Assembly: GCA_035555675.1 (NCBI GenBank)
Contig: DATMGH010000067.1
Location: 62,001 to 126,000 of the forward strand
Source: Solirubrobacter sp035555675
GTDB lineage: Bacteria; Actinomycetota; Thermoleophilia; Solirubrobacterales; Solirubrobacteraceae
Direction: 5' to 3'
DNA length: 64,000 nt
In this document: piece after piece, positions 52,300 through 60,238 of the stretch
How the letters are laid out: each line of letters starts with the position of its first letter
Position numbering within the stretch: position 1 is the stretch's first letter
Notes under the pieces: model-generated
The model's database searches: none
What the model saw: the letters and a program-made list of their open reading frames with translations, nothing else
What the model was told of the DNA's origin: nothing
Translations under genes and position numbers: made by a program

Positions 52300-53340
52300 A
52301 TGACCGCAGGCCTGATCATCCTGATCGTGTTGGCCCTGTTCGTATTCATCACGGCCGCCGCGGGCGTGCGGATCGTGCCCCAGGCGCGGGCCGGGATCGT
52401 CGAACGGCTCGGGCGCTACTCGCGCACGCTTGATCCGGGGTTGACGCTGATCGTTCCGTACGTCGACCGCGTCAAGCCGCTGATCGATCTGCGCGAGCAG
52501 GTCGTCTCCTTCCCGCCGCAGCCGGTGATCACCGAGGACAACCTCGTGGTCGGCATCGACACGGTCATCTACTTCACGGTCACCGACGCCCGTGCGGCGA
52601 CCTACGAGGTCGCCAACCCGCTGCAGGCGATCGAGCAGCTCACGGTCACCACGCTGCGCAACGTGATCGGCGGCATGACGCTCGAGGACACGCTGACCAG
52701 CCGCGACTCGATCAACTCGGCGCTGCGCGCCGTGCTCGACGAGGCGACGGGCCGCTGGGGCATCCGGGTCAACCGCGTCGAGCTGAAGTCGGTCGAGCCG
52801 CCGCGCACCGTCCAGGAGGCGATGGAGAAGCAGATGCGCGCCGAGCGCGACCGCCGCGCCACGATCCTGACCGCGGAGGGCGTCAAGCAGTCGCAGATCC
52901 TGACCGCCGAGGGTGAGAAGCAGTCCGCGGTCCTGCGAGCCGAGGGCGAGCGGACCGCCGCGATCCTCAAGGCCGAGGGCGAGGCGAAGGCGATCGAGAC
53001 CGTGTTCGGCGCCATCCACGACGGCGCGCCCGACCAGGCGCTGCTGTCCTACCAGTACCTGCAGATGCTGCCGCAGCTGGCGCAGGGCGAGGCGAACAAG
53101 ATCTTCGTGATCCCGTCCGAGTTCTCCCAGGCGCTGTCGAACGTCGCCAGCCGCTTCGCCGAGGGCATTCCGCAGCAGGCCACGCCGCGGCCGAAGCGCG
53201 TGAACACGGACGAGATCGAGGCGAAGGCCGCCGCGGACGCCGAGGAGGCGGCCCGGTCGGCTCGCGAGGCGACCGAGCTCGCCCACGACGCGACGAACCC
53301 GGCGGCGACGCCCGAGGTCCCGCCGCCGCCTAGCGAGTAG
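52300..53340 (+). CDS. SPFH/stomatin-like membrane scaffold protein
   Basis: 346 residues. N-terminal hydrophobic helix (3-22), SPFH/PHB domain (VRIVPQARAGIVERLGRYSR, FPPQPVITEDNLVVGIDTV, VTTLRNVIGGMTLEDTL), then repeats of the type ILTAEGEKQSAVLRAEGE (about 195-235), a helix that drives oligomerisation. The C-terminal 50 residues are Ala/Glu-rich with a Pro end. RBS GGGAGA. It is an operon with NfeD. Its last 11 nt overlap the convergent tetR. Confidence 0.93.
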   Translation: MTAGLIILIVLALFVFITAAAGVRIVPQARAGIVERLGRYSRTLDPGLTLIVPYVDRVKPLIDLREQVVSFPPQPVITEDNLVVGIDTVIYFTVTDARAATYEVANPLQAIEQLTVTTLRNVIGGMTLEDTLTSRDSINSALRAVLDEATGRWGIRVNRVELKSVEPPRTVQEAMEKQMRAERDRRATILTAEGVKQSQILTAEGEKQSAVLRAEGERTAAILKAEGEAKAIETVFGAIHDGAPDQALLSYQYLQMLPQLAQGEANKIFVIPSEFSQALSNVASRFAEGIPQQATPRPKRVNTDEIEAKAAADAEEAARSAREATELAHDATNPAATPEVPPPPSE

Positions 53341-53905
53341 CCCGCAGCCCGTCGAGCGCGATCGCGAGCACGCGGTCGCGCTGCTCGTCGGACACGTAGC
53401 TGGCGGCGACGATCCCGGAGATCATCCGCAGCACGTCGTCGAAGTCGATGTCGCCGCGGATCGCGCCCGCGTCCTGCGCGCGCTTGAACAGCGGCTCGGA
53501 GGCCGCGACCATCGCGCGCCGGCAGGTGCGGAACATCTCGGAGTCCTTGCCGAGCGCTTCCTTCATCGCCAGCTTCGTGGCGACGTAGTCGGTGAAGCGC
53601 ACGACCCAGGCCGCGAACGCCTCCCACGGCTCCAGCGTCTCGACCTCGAGGCCGTGCGCCGCCTGGCAGAGCTCCTCGACGCCGCCGATGTAGACGGACA
53701 TGAACAGGTCCTGGCGCGTGGGGAAGTTCCGGTACAGCGTGCCGATGCCGACGTTCGCGCGGCGCGCGATGTCCTCCAGTGACGCGTCCGTCCCCTGCTC
53801 GGCGAACGCGTCGCGCGCCGCGGCCAGCAGCGCGTCGAAGTTCCGGCGCGCGTCGGCGCGCTGCGGACGGCGGACGGTGAGGGGGAGCTCGAAAGCGGCA
53901 GTCAT
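53330..53905 (-). CDS. TetR-family transcriptional regulator
   Basis: 191 residues. The N-terminal helix-turn-helix contains RNFDALLAAARDAFAEQG and LEDIARRANVGIGTLYRNFP. The C-terminal ligand domain is helical and of the TetR_C-type common in actinobacteria. ATG 53905 has GGAGGG 9 nt upstream. Two matching palindromes stand just upstream at 53917-53956 and suggest autoregulation. The inducer is unknown. Confidence 0.93.
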   Translation of the reverse strand: MTAAFELPLTVRRPQRADARRNFDALLAAARDAFAEQGTDASLEDIARRANVGIGTLYRNFPTRQDLFMSVYIGGVEELCQAAHGLEVETLEPWEAFAAWVVRFTDYVATKLAMKEALGKDSEMFRTCRRAMVAASEPLFKRAQDAGAIRGDIDFDDVLRMISGIVAASYVSDEQRDRVLAIALDGLRATR

Positions 53906-53916
53906 GTGGAGGGTTC

Positions 53917-53956
53917 CCTCCGCTATAGTGGAGGACCGCCTCCGGATTTGTGGAGG
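53917..53956. promoter_or_regulatory. Tandem TetR-type operators
   Basis: CCTCCGCTATAGTGGAGG (53917-53934) and CCTCCGGATTTGTGGAGG (53939-53956) share CCTCC-N8-GGAGG, with centres 22 bp (two helical turns) apart. A third half-site CCTCC follows at 53961. They lie between tetR and a possible small gene. Confidence 0.65.
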
Positions 53957-53995
53957 CGCACCTCCAGTTTATCCCCCCGGACCGAAAGGAACGCC

Positions 53996-54175
53996 ATTCC
54001 TACGCGTGAGATCTCTCCGAGCGTCCGGCGCCGTGTCAAGACCACCATGGCCGAGCGTCGCCGTCCCCGTGACGGCCGGACCACGGACCGCCGCACCGCC
54101 CGTGCGGAGGCGGCCGTGATCAACCAGTGGCTGCAGGAGCAGGCCGTCAAGCCCCGCACTCCCGCAACGCCGTAA
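53996..54175 (+). CDS. Possible small basic protein
   Basis: The frame from ATT 53996 encodes 59 residues with 14 Arg (PTREISPSVRRRVKTTMAER... ending AVKPRTPATP). AAAGGA stands 5 nt before ATT, an unusual but known start type; ATG 54047 would give 42 residues. No family recognised. If real it may be controlled by the TetR operators upstream. It could instead be the ffh leader. Confidence 0.35.
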   Translation: MPTREISPSVRRRVKTTMAERRRPRDGRTTDRRTARAEAAVINQWLQEQAVKPRTPATP

Positions 54176-54192
54176 CCGGGCGTCGGCGCCGA

Positions 54193-54198
54193 TAGAGT
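54193..54198 (+). promoter_or_regulatory. -10 box TAGAGT before ffh
   Basis: TAGAGT is 11 nt before ATG 54210 with no Shine-Dalgarno sequence in between. Confidence 0.4.
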
Positions 54199-54209
54199 CT
54201 TCGGCACCG

Positions 54210-55541
54210 ATGTTCGACTCGCTGTCCGAGAAGCTGCAGGGGACCCTCGCGGGGGTGCGCCAGCGCGGCGCGCTCACCGAGGACGACATCAACAAGGCGA
54301 TGCGCGAGATCCGGCTCGCGCTGCTCGAAGCCGACGTCAACTTCAAGGTCGTCAAGCAGTTCACGACGTCGGTCAAGGAGCGCGCGCTCGGGATCGAGGT
54401 CACCAAGCAGCTCAACCCGGGCCAGCAGGTCATCAAGATCGTCAATGAGGAGCTGACCGCGCTCATGGGCGGGCAGTCGGCGGGGATCACGTTCTCGCCG
54501 CGCCCGCCGACGGTCATCCTGATGGCCGGCCTGCAGGGCTCCGGCAAGACGACCGCGACCGCCAAGCTGGCGAAGCTCCTCAAGGAGCAGAACCAGTCCT
54601 CGGTCGCCGTCGCCGCGTGCGACGTCTACCGCCCCGCGGCGGTCGAGCAGCTGGTCAAGGTCGGCGCCCAGGCGGGCGCGACCGTCTACGAGCAGGGCAC
54701 CGACCGCGACCCGGTGGACATCGCCGGCTGGGCGCTCGACCAGGCCAAGCGCGACGGCAAGGACGTCCTGATCGTCGACACGTCGGGCCGCCTGCACGTC
54801 GACCAGGACCTGATGGCCGAGCTGGCCAACATCAAGAAGCGCGTCAAGCCGCACGTCGTCCTGCTCGTCGTGGACGCGATGACCGGCCAGGACGCGGTCA
54901 ACGTCGCCGAGCAGTTCGCCGAGGTCGCGCAGTTCGACGGCGTGATCCTCTCCAAGCTCGACGGCGACGCCCGCGGCGGCGCCGCGCTGAGCGTCAAGGC
55001 GGTCACCGGCAAGCCGATCCTGTTCGCCTCCACGGGCGAGAAGCTGGGGGACTTCGAGCGCTTCCACCCGGACCGGATGGCGCAGCGCATCCTGGGGATG
55101 GGCGACGTCCTGTCGTTCATCGAGCGCGCCGAGCAGCAGGTCGACTCCGACGAGGCCAAGGAGCTGGAGCGCAAGCTGCGCAAGAACCAGTTCACGCTCG
55201 ACGACTTCCTCGACCAGCTCAAGAAGATCCGCAAGATGGGGCCGCTGACGTCCCTGCTCGGGATGATCCCCGGGCTGGCCGGCCACCAGCTGTCGAAGAT
55301 GAACGTCGACGAGAAGGAGATGGACCGGGTCGAGGCGATCATCCTCTCGATGACGCCCCACGAGCGGCGCCACCCGGACCTGATCAAGGGCTCGCGGCGC
55401 CTGCGAATCGCCAAGGGCTCGGGGACGACGGTCCAGCAGGTCAACCAGCTCGTCAAGCAGTTCGAGCAGATGCGCAAGCTGATGCGCGGCATCCAGCAGG
55501 GCAAGATGCCCGACCTGGGCGCGATGATGCGGCAGCGGTGA
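54210..55541 (+). CDS. ffh: Signal recognition particle protein Ffh
   Basis: 443 residues. N domain (1-85) with LTEDDINKAMREIRLALLEA. G domain motifs: LMAGLQGSGKTTATAKLA (about 103-120), ACDVYRPAAVEQL, LIVDTSGRLHVDQDLM and LSKLDGDARGGAALS. M domain: GMGDVLSFIERAEQ, FTLDDFLDQLKKIRKMGPL, LLGMIPGL and basic GSRRLRIAKGSGTTVQQVNQ, which binds SRP RNA. The C-terminal tail is short. No SRP RNA gene was seen in the window. It heads ffh-rpsP-khpA-rimM-trmD-rplS. Confidence 0.97.
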   Translation: MFDSLSEKLQGTLAGVRQRGALTEDDINKAMREIRLALLEADVNFKVVKQFTTSVKERALGIEVTKQLNPGQQVIKIVNEELTALMGGQSAGITFSPRPPTVILMAGLQGSGKTTATAKLAKLLKEQNQSSVAVAACDVYRPAAVEQLVKVGAQAGATVYEQGTDRDPVDIAGWALDQAKRDGKDVLIVDTSGRLHVDQDLMAELANIKKRVKPHVVLLVVDAMTGQDAVNVAEQFAEVAQFDGVILSKLDGDARGGAALSVKAVTGKPILFASTGEKLGDFERFHPDRMAQRILGMGDVLSFIERAEQQVDSDEAKELERKLRKNQFTLDDFLDQLKKIRKMGPLTSLLGMIPGLAGHQLSKMNVDEKEMDRVEAIILSMTPHERRHPDLIKGSRRLRIAKGSGTTVQQVNQLVKQFEQMRKLMRGIQQGKMPDLGAMMRQR

Positions 55542-55569
55542 GGCGGGCCGCCCGGCCGCATCGATCCGC

Positions 55570-55575
55570 TATCCT
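55570..55575 (+). promoter_or_regulatory. -10 box TATCCT before rpsP
   Basis: TATCCT is 11 nt before ATG 55587, in the 45-bp gap after ffh. Same motif and spacing class as at rpmF and ftsY. Confidence 0.5.
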
Positions 55576-55586
55576 GCCGCGCCGAT

Positions 55587-55835
55587 ATGGCAGTCAGCAT
55601 GCGACTCACCCGCGTCGGCGGGAAGAAGGACCCCCAGTGGCGGGTGGTCGTCGCCGACCGCCGTTCCCCGCGGGACGGCCGGTTCATCGAGACCCTCGGG
55701 CGGTACAACCCGCAGACCGACCCGTCGACGATCGTCCTCAACGAGGAACGGATCCAGTACTGGCTCTCCAAGGGCGCCCAGGCGTCGGAGCCGGTCCAGA
55801 AGCTCCTCAAGACCCAAGGCATCAAGGCGGCGTAG
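55587..55835 (+). CDS. rpsP: 30S ribosomal protein S16
   Basis: 82 residues. MAVSMRLTRVGGKKDPQWRV and DRRSPRDGRFIETLGRYNPQ are the family signatures; ends LLKTQGIKAA. Intact and of normal length. First gene of the conserved rpsP-khpA-rimM-trmD-rplS block; khpA starts 9 nt after its stop. Confidence 0.96.
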   Translation: MAVSMRLTRVGGKKDPQWRVVVADRRSPRDGRFIETLGRYNPQTDPSTIVLNEERIQYWLSKGAQASEPVQKLLKTQGIKAA

Positions 55836-55844
55836 GGCACTCCC

Positions 55845-56078
55845 GTGCGCGAGCTGCTCGAGTATCTCGCGCGGCTCCTCGTCGATCACCCCGAGCGGGT
55901 GCAGGTCGAGGAGTACGAAGAGGACGACGGCACGCTCGTTCTGGAGCTCTCGGTCGACGATGATGACTACGGACAGGTCATCGGACGGGGCGGACGTACC
56001 GCCCAAGCCCTCCGCACGGTCGTCAAGGCCGCCGCGGTCAAGGACAACCGCCGCGTCCTCGTCGACATCGTCGAGTGA
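55845..56078 (+). CDS. khpA: KH-domain RNA-binding protein KhpA
   Basis: 77 residues. Single KH domain with the GxxG loop in GQVIGRGGRTAQALRTVVKAAA, preceded by the acidic strand LELSVDDDDYG. KhpA pairs with KhpB/Jag to bind RNA in Gram-positives. GTG start. Position between rpsP and rimM is conserved (ylqC in Bacillus). Confidence 0.94.
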   Translation: MRELLEYLARLLVDHPERVQVEEYEEDDGTLVLELSVDDDDYGQVIGRGGRTAQALRTVVKAAAVKDNRRVLVDIVE

Positions 56079-56085
56079 CCTGCTG

Positions 56086-56544
56086 GTGGTCGGCCACGTC
56101 GGCCGGCCGCACGGGCTCGACGGTTCGTTCTATGTGGCCACGCCCGCCCCGGAGCTTCCCGGGGCCGGAGGCGTGGTGTCCGGGCGGCGGATCGTCCGCC
56201 GCGCCGGCACCGCCGCGCGCCCGATCCTGCGGTTGGAGGGCTGCGCCTCGCGCGAGCAGGCCAACGCTCTGCGCGGCCTCGAGCTGACGATCTCGCGCGC
56301 CCCCGAGATGCTGGGGGAGGACGAGTACTGGGCGTCGGACCTCGAGGGCTGCGTCGTCGTGGACGGCGACCTGGTCGTCGGCTACGTGCGCCGGATGAGC
56401 GCGCTGCCGAGCGTCGAGGTGCTCGAGGTCGACCGTCCGGACGGCTCGGAGCTGCTGGTCCCGCTGGTGCGCGACTGCGTCCGTTCGATCGACGTCGCGG
56501 AGCGGCGGATCGAGATCGATCTGGGCTTCCTCGGTGAACGCTGA
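56086..56544 (+). CDS. rimM: 16S rRNA processing protein RimM
   Basis: 152 residues. The N-terminal beta barrel has VGHVGRPHGLDGSFYV; the C-terminal PRC-barrel has LEGCVVVDGDLVVGYVRR, VLEVDRPDGSELLVPLV and ERRIEIDLGFLG. It assists maturation of the 30S head with S19. GTG 56086 is used; CTG 56080 or 56083 would add one or two residues that also match the family. It overlaps trmD by 11 nt. Confidence 0.93.
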   Translation: MVGHVGRPHGLDGSFYVATPAPELPGAGGVVSGRRIVRRAGTAARPILRLEGCASREQANALRGLELTISRAPEMLGEDEYWASDLEGCVVVDGDLVVGYVRRMSALPSVEVLEVDRPDGSELLVPLVRDCVRSIDVAERRIEIDLGFLGER

Positions 56545-57217
56545 CGTCTTCACGCTGTTCCCGCAGTGGTTCGACTGGTTTCGGACGCAGCGGCACGTCG
56601 AGAACGCGCTGGCGCTCGGGCACGCGGTCGAGACCGTGGACTTCCGCGAGACGACGCCCCTGAAGTGGGGGCAGGTCGACGACACGCCGTTCGGCGGCGG
56701 CGCGGGGATGGTCCTGCGCGTGGACGTGATGGAGGCGGCGCTGCGGGCGCGCTACGGCGAGGATCCGGTGCTGGTGAAGGAGCGGCGCCGGGTCGTCGCC
56801 CTCACGCCGGCCGGCCGGGTGCTCGACGACGCGCTCGCCTCCGAGCTGGCCTCGGAGCCCGCGTTGACGCTGCTGTGTGGCCGCTACGAGGGGTTCGACG
56901 AGCGGATCCTGGAGCACTTCGTGACCGAGCAGGTCTCGATCGGCCGCTACGTGCTCGCCGGCGGCGAGCTGGCGGCGATGGTCGTGCTCGACGCGGTGCT
57001 GCGCAAGCTCCCCGGCGTGCTCGGGGACGACGCGTCCGCGGTCGAGGAGTCGTTCTCGCCGGCACTCGGTGGTGCGCCGGAGTACCCGCACTACACGCGG
57101 CCCGCCGAGTGGCGCGGCTGGGCGGTTCCCGACGTGCTGCTGTCCGGCCACCACGCTCGCGTCGACGCGTGGCGGCACGAGCAATCACGGAAGCGCGGAG
57201 ACGGTCCGCTACCATGA
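56534..57217 (+). CDS. trmD: tRNA (guanine-37 N1)-methyltransferase
   Basis: 227 residues. SPOUT knot enzyme making m1G37. Motifs: DVFTLFPQWFDW, TPFGGGAGMVL, LLCGRYEGFDERI and VSIGRYVLAGGELAAMV, then SFSPALGGAPEYPHYTRPAEW. C-terminal domain complete. GTG start inside the end of rimM. A 43-bp gap with no strong hairpin precedes rplS. Confidence 0.96.
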   Translation: MNADVFTLFPQWFDWFRTQRHVENALALGHAVETVDFRETTPLKWGQVDDTPFGGGAGMVLRVDVMEAALRARYGEDPVLVKERRRVVALTPAGRVLDDALASELASEPALTLLCGRYEGFDERILEHFVTEQVSIGRYVLAGGELAAMVVLDAVLRKLPGVLGDDASAVEESFSPALGGAPEYPHYTRPAEWRGWAVPDVLLSGHHARVDAWRHEQSRKRGDGPLP

Positions 57218-57260
57218 TCGACCGCCCGCGAGGCGGATCCTCGCGCGTCTTTCCTACGTT

Positions 57261-57788
57261 ATGAGCACCGTAATCGACTCCCTCGAGCGCACACAGCTGC
57301 GCCGCGTCCCCCGCTTTCAGGCCGGGGACCGCGTCAAGGTCCACTTCCAGGTCATCGAGGGCACGCGGCGCCGCACGCAGGTCTTCGAGGGCGTGGTCAT
57401 CAAGCGTCAGGGCGAGGGGGTGCGCGAGACCTTCACGGTCCGCAAGCAGTCCTTCGGTGTCGGCGTGGAACGCACGTTCCCGCTGCACTCGCCCAAGATC
57501 GAAAAGATCGAGGTCGCCGCTCGCGGCGACGTCCGGCGCGCCAAGCTGTACTACCTGCGCGGCCGCGTGGGCAAGCGTGCCCGCGTCCGCGAGCGCCGCT
57601 ACACGGGTCCGGAGGAGGTCGTCGAACGCGGCCTGCTGTACGACCCCGCGGCCGAGGCGGCTGCGGCGGCCGACGCCGAAGTCCCCGGTGACGCCGTCGA
57701 CGAGCAGGCGCTCGCCGAGGCGGAGGGCGCCGAGACGACGTCGGTAGACGTCGAAGCGGCGGCCACCGGTGACGAGCAAGCCGGCTAG
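57261..57788 (+). CDS. rplS: 50S ribosomal protein L19 with acidic C-terminal extension
   Basis: 175 residues against about 115 in most bacteria. The L19 core (1-118) shows RFQAGDRVKVHFQVIEG, TQVFEGVVIKRQG, SFGVGVERTFPLHSP and KLYYLRGRVGKRARV. The last 50 residues are Ala/Glu/Asp-rich (ADAEVPGDAVDEQALAEAEG), probably disordered. ATG 57261. The end runs up to lepB. Confidence 0.95.
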   Translation: MSTVIDSLERTQLRRVPRFQAGDRVKVHFQVIEGTRRRTQVFEGVVIKRQGEGVRETFTVRKQSFGVGVERTFPLHSPKIEKIEVAARGDVRRAKLYYLRGRVGKRARVRERRYTGPEEVVERGLLYDPAAEAAAAADAEVPGDAVDEQALAEAEGAETTSVDVEAAATGDEQAG

Positions 57789-57801
57789 GGAGTACAAGGG
57801 C

Positions 57802-58416
57802 GTGGCGACCAAGAAGGGGTCGTCCTCTGCGTCGGGCTCGCTGCTCGAGCTGGTCCTGATCGTCGTCGTCGCGCTCGGCCTTGCGCTCGGGATCCAGGCC
57901 TTCTTGGTCAAGCCGTACCGGATCCCGAGCGAGTCGATGGTGCCCACGCTGCAGATCGGGCAGCGCGTGCTGGTCAACCGGATCGGTATGCGCTTCTCGA
58001 CGCCGGGCGTGGGCGACATCGTCGTGTTCCACCCGCCCGCGGGGTCGGACACGAACACGTGCGGTTCCGGCCCGCCGCCGCAGGGGCAGCCCTGCGACCA
58101 GCCGACGGCCGACCGCGCGAACGTGAACTTCATCAAGCGGATCGTGGCCGGTCCCGGCGACAAGCTGCGGATCGACAACGGGCGCGTCGTGCTCAACGGC
58201 AAGCTGCAGAAGGAGCCGTTCGCGGAGCCCTGCGGCGGGGGCGAGGGGTGCGACTTCCCGACCGAGATCACGATTCCGGCCGGTATGTACTTCATGATGG
58301 GCGACAACCGTGGCTCCTCTGACGACAGCCGCTTCTGGGGACCAGTCCCCAAGAAGTGGATCATCGGCAAAGCCTTCGCGACCTACTGGCCGCCGAAGCG
58401 CATCGGCCTCCTCTAA
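57802..58416 (+). CDS. lepB: Signal peptidase I
   Basis: 204 residues from GTG 57802, which has AGGGAG 9 nt upstream overlapping the rplS stop; GTG 57769 would add 11. One N-terminal membrane helix (LLELVLIVVVALGLALGIQAF), catalytic Ser in RIPSESMVPTL, catalytic Lys in NFIKRIVAGPGDKL, and box E MGDNRGSSDDSRFWG. Four Cys in two inserted loops (NTCGSG, QPCDQP, EPCGGG, EGCDFP) could form disulfides outside the cell. It removes signal peptides of proteins exported through SRP/Sec. Confidence 0.95.
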   Translation: MATKKGSSSASGSLLELVLIVVVALGLALGIQAFLVKPYRIPSESMVPTLQIGQRVLVNRIGMRFSTPGVGDIVVFHPPAGSDTNTCGSGPPPQGQPCDQPTADRANVNFIKRIVAGPGDKLRIDNGRVVLNGKLQKEPFAEPCGGGEGCDFPTEITIPAGMYFMMGDNRGSSDDSRFWGPVPKKWIIGKAFATYWPPKRIGLL

Positions 58417-59053
58417 GCGCAACGCGGGCTCGCGCCTGTTCCGCTTCGACCGGGAGCTCGGCTTCCGGTTCGTCGCGGGCGCGGACGAGGCGGGGCGCGG
58501 ATGCCTGGCGGGGCCGCTGGTCGCGGCCGCTGTGCTGTTCGACTACGAGACGCTCTCGCTCTCGGACCGGCGCGCGCTGAGCGCGTTGAACGACTCCAAG
58601 CAGCACACGCTGGAGATGCGGGAGCTCTTGTATCCCCGCGTCCTGCGGGCGGCGGTGCGCGTCTCGGTCACGTCGCGCTGCGTGCGCGGGATCGACGAGC
58701 GGGGGCTGCACAAGACCAACCTGGCCGCGCTGTCGGACGTGCTGCGGCGCGTGGGGGAGGTCGGCGGCATCCACCTCTCCGACGGGTTCGCGGTGCCGGA
58801 CTGCGGGTTCGAGCAGCGCCACGTCGTCGGCGGCGACGCGCGCTCGGCCGCGATCGCCGCCGCGTCCGTGATCGCCAAGGTGACGCGGGACCGGTTCATG
58901 CAGCGGATGGAAGCCCGCTATCCGGGGTGGGAGTTCGGCGCGCACGTCGGCTACTCGACGCCGGAGCACCGCGCCGCGATCCAGCGCCTCGGCGTCTCCC
59001 CACTGCACCGCCTCTCGTTCCAGTCCGCGGCGTACCAGCAACTCGCGCTCTGA
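58310..59053 (+). CDS. rnhB: Ribonuclease HII; start uncertain
   Basis: Removes ribonucleotides from DNA:RNA hybrids. Catalytic parts: VAGADEAGRGCLAGPLV (DEDD acid pair), NDSKQHT, IHLSDGFAVPD and AAIAAASVIAKVTRDRFM. From ATG 58310 it would have 247 residues, but the first 42 are coded in a second frame across the conserved 3' end of lepB and look spurious. The conserved start (LFRFDRELGFRF) lies near CTG 58436, 19 nt after the lepB stop; no ATG, GTG or TTG exists between. Probable non-canonical start or a lost start codon. Confidence 0.88.
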   Translation: MAPLTTAASGDQSPRSGSSAKPSRPTGRRSASASSKRNAGSRLFRFDRELGFRFVAGADEAGRGCLAGPLVAAAVLFDYETLSLSDRRALSALNDSKQHTLEMRELLYPRVLRAAVRVSVTSRCVRGIDERGLHKTNLAALSDVLRRVGEVGGIHLSDGFAVPDCGFEQRHVVGGDARSAAIAAASVIAKVTRDRFMQRMEARYPGWEFGAHVGYSTPEHRAAIQRLGVSPLHRLSFQSAAYQQLAL

Positions 59054-59146
59054 GGCGCGGCGCGTCGCCGCGCGGCCCTTGCGCGCCGCGCGCCCGCGCG
59101 TGTCACCGCGCCGCGTGTCGCGCCGTGCCGCCGTGCCGCGCCGCGC

Positions 59147-59300
59147 CGCTGGTGCCTTGCCCCGGCGCGCCGCCCCGCGGCTTTTGCGCACCGCTCGCCG
59201 CGCGGCGGTGACGCGCCGGGCCGCCGCGCCACGTGGCGCGCCGCCGGTGCCTGCCCCGTCGCACGGTCCCGCGGCCGTTGCGCACCGTTCGCCGCGCGGC
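59147..59300. repeat. About 60-bp imperfect direct duplication
   Basis: 59147-59206 and 59242-59300 align with roughly ten substitutions and one gap; the shared core TTGCGCACCG followed by TCGCCGCGCGGC is nearly identical. Offset 95 bp. Confidence 0.65.
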
Positions 59301-59523
59301 TGCGCGTGTCACCGCGCCGCGTCGCGCCGGCCGCCGCGCCTCACTCCGCGCGGCGAGCGGTCACTTTCTGGCGCATAGCGCCAAGACGTCGCTCCTCGCG
59401 ACGCCACGCGCCGCTCCGCCGCACTTTGCGGCCACGGCGCATCTCTCGCCGCCGCGGCGTCTTCTCCGTCCGCCCCTCTTCACCGCGACACGGTTACGGC
59501 GGCGGTAAGGGAGGCGCCCGACA

Positions 59524-59577
59524 GGGGGGGTGCTGCGATCTACTGTCGGCTCAGGCAAGCAGATCGCAGCACCCCCC
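59524..59577 (-). repeat. 54-bp palindromic element, copy 2 (perfect arms)
   Basis: Left arm GGGGGGTGCTGCGATCT (59525-59541) and right arm 59561-59577 are perfect 17-bp inverted repeats around a 19-nt loop. In inverse orientation it equals copy 1 at 37519-37572 at 48 of 54 positions, including the loop core CTTGCCTGAG, which makes shared descent much likelier than chance. Confidence 0.88.
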
Positions 59578-59644
59578 TGCAAACCCGCCGCACCGCCGAG
59601 CCGCGCGCGGCGACCGCCACCGCCGGTGCTCCCTTCGCCCGCGC

Positions 59645-60040
59645 CGTTCGCCGGCGCAACGGAGCGCTCGCGTGGAGATCGCCGCTGCCCGTGCCCGCGT
59701 TTCCCTTACCTGTGCCGTTCGCCGGCGCAGCGGAGCGCTCGCGTGGAGGTCGTCGCTGCCCGTGCCCGCGTTTCCCTTACCTGTGCCGTTCGCCGGCGCA
59801 GCGGAGCGCTTGCGCGGAGGTCGCCGCCGCCCGTACCCGCGCTTCCCTTACCTGCGCCGTTCGCCGGCGCAACGGAACGCTTGCGCGGAGGTCGCCGCCG
59901 CCCGTGCCCGTGCTTCCCTTACTTGCGTCGTTCGCCGGCGCAACGGAGCGCTTGCGCGGAGGTCGCCGCCGCCCGTGCTCGCGCTTCCCTTACTTGCGTC
60001 GTTCGCCGGCGCAACGGAGCGCTCGCGCGGAGAGCGCCAC
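59645..60040. repeat. 71-bp tandem repeat array, 5.6 copies
   Basis: CGTTCGCCGGCGCA starts at 59645, 59716, 59787, 59858, 59929 and 60000, always 71 bp apart. Each unit contains TTCCCTTAC and GGAGCGC-type blocks. Copies 4 and 5 can form a hairpin GCGCAA-N8-TTGCGC. The period is not a multiple of three. A degenerate partial copy precedes the array. Confidence 0.92.
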
Positions 60041-60232
60041 CGCCTCGCCGGCCGCTCCGCCTCGCACCCTGTACGCCTCACGCACGGCTCGCCGCGTCGA
60101 GCGGTCACTTTCTGGCGCCATGCGCCGATAACCGACCCCTCGCGACCGCCTCGCGAACCACGGCACACTCTCGGCACAAAGTTGGCACGAACTTGTAACC
60201 GCCGCGTCTAGATCCCCCGCAGTACCCCGCCA

Positions 60233-60238
60233 TAGCGT
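60233..60238 (+). promoter_or_regulatory. -10 box TAGCGT before yraN
   Basis: TAGCGT is 7 nt before ATG 60246. No Shine-Dalgarno sequence fits between. It is at the edge of the repeat island. Confidence 0.5.

Noticed and set aside
59645..60040. CRISPR array
   Set aside because: The 71-bp units are contiguous copies with no unique spacers, and no cas genes are present.
60182..60197. Sigma-54-like promoter: TTGGCACG then TTGTA
   Set aside because: The spacing is one base short and the GC of the -12 element is missing; sigma-54 is rare in actinobacteria. The TAGCGT box at 60233 explains yraN better.
59306..60211. Long open frames (301 and 222 codons) in the repeat island
   Set aside because: Arg/Ser/Pro low complexity, 71-bp period shifts the frame at each unit, several frames open at once, no ribosome site or conserved fold.
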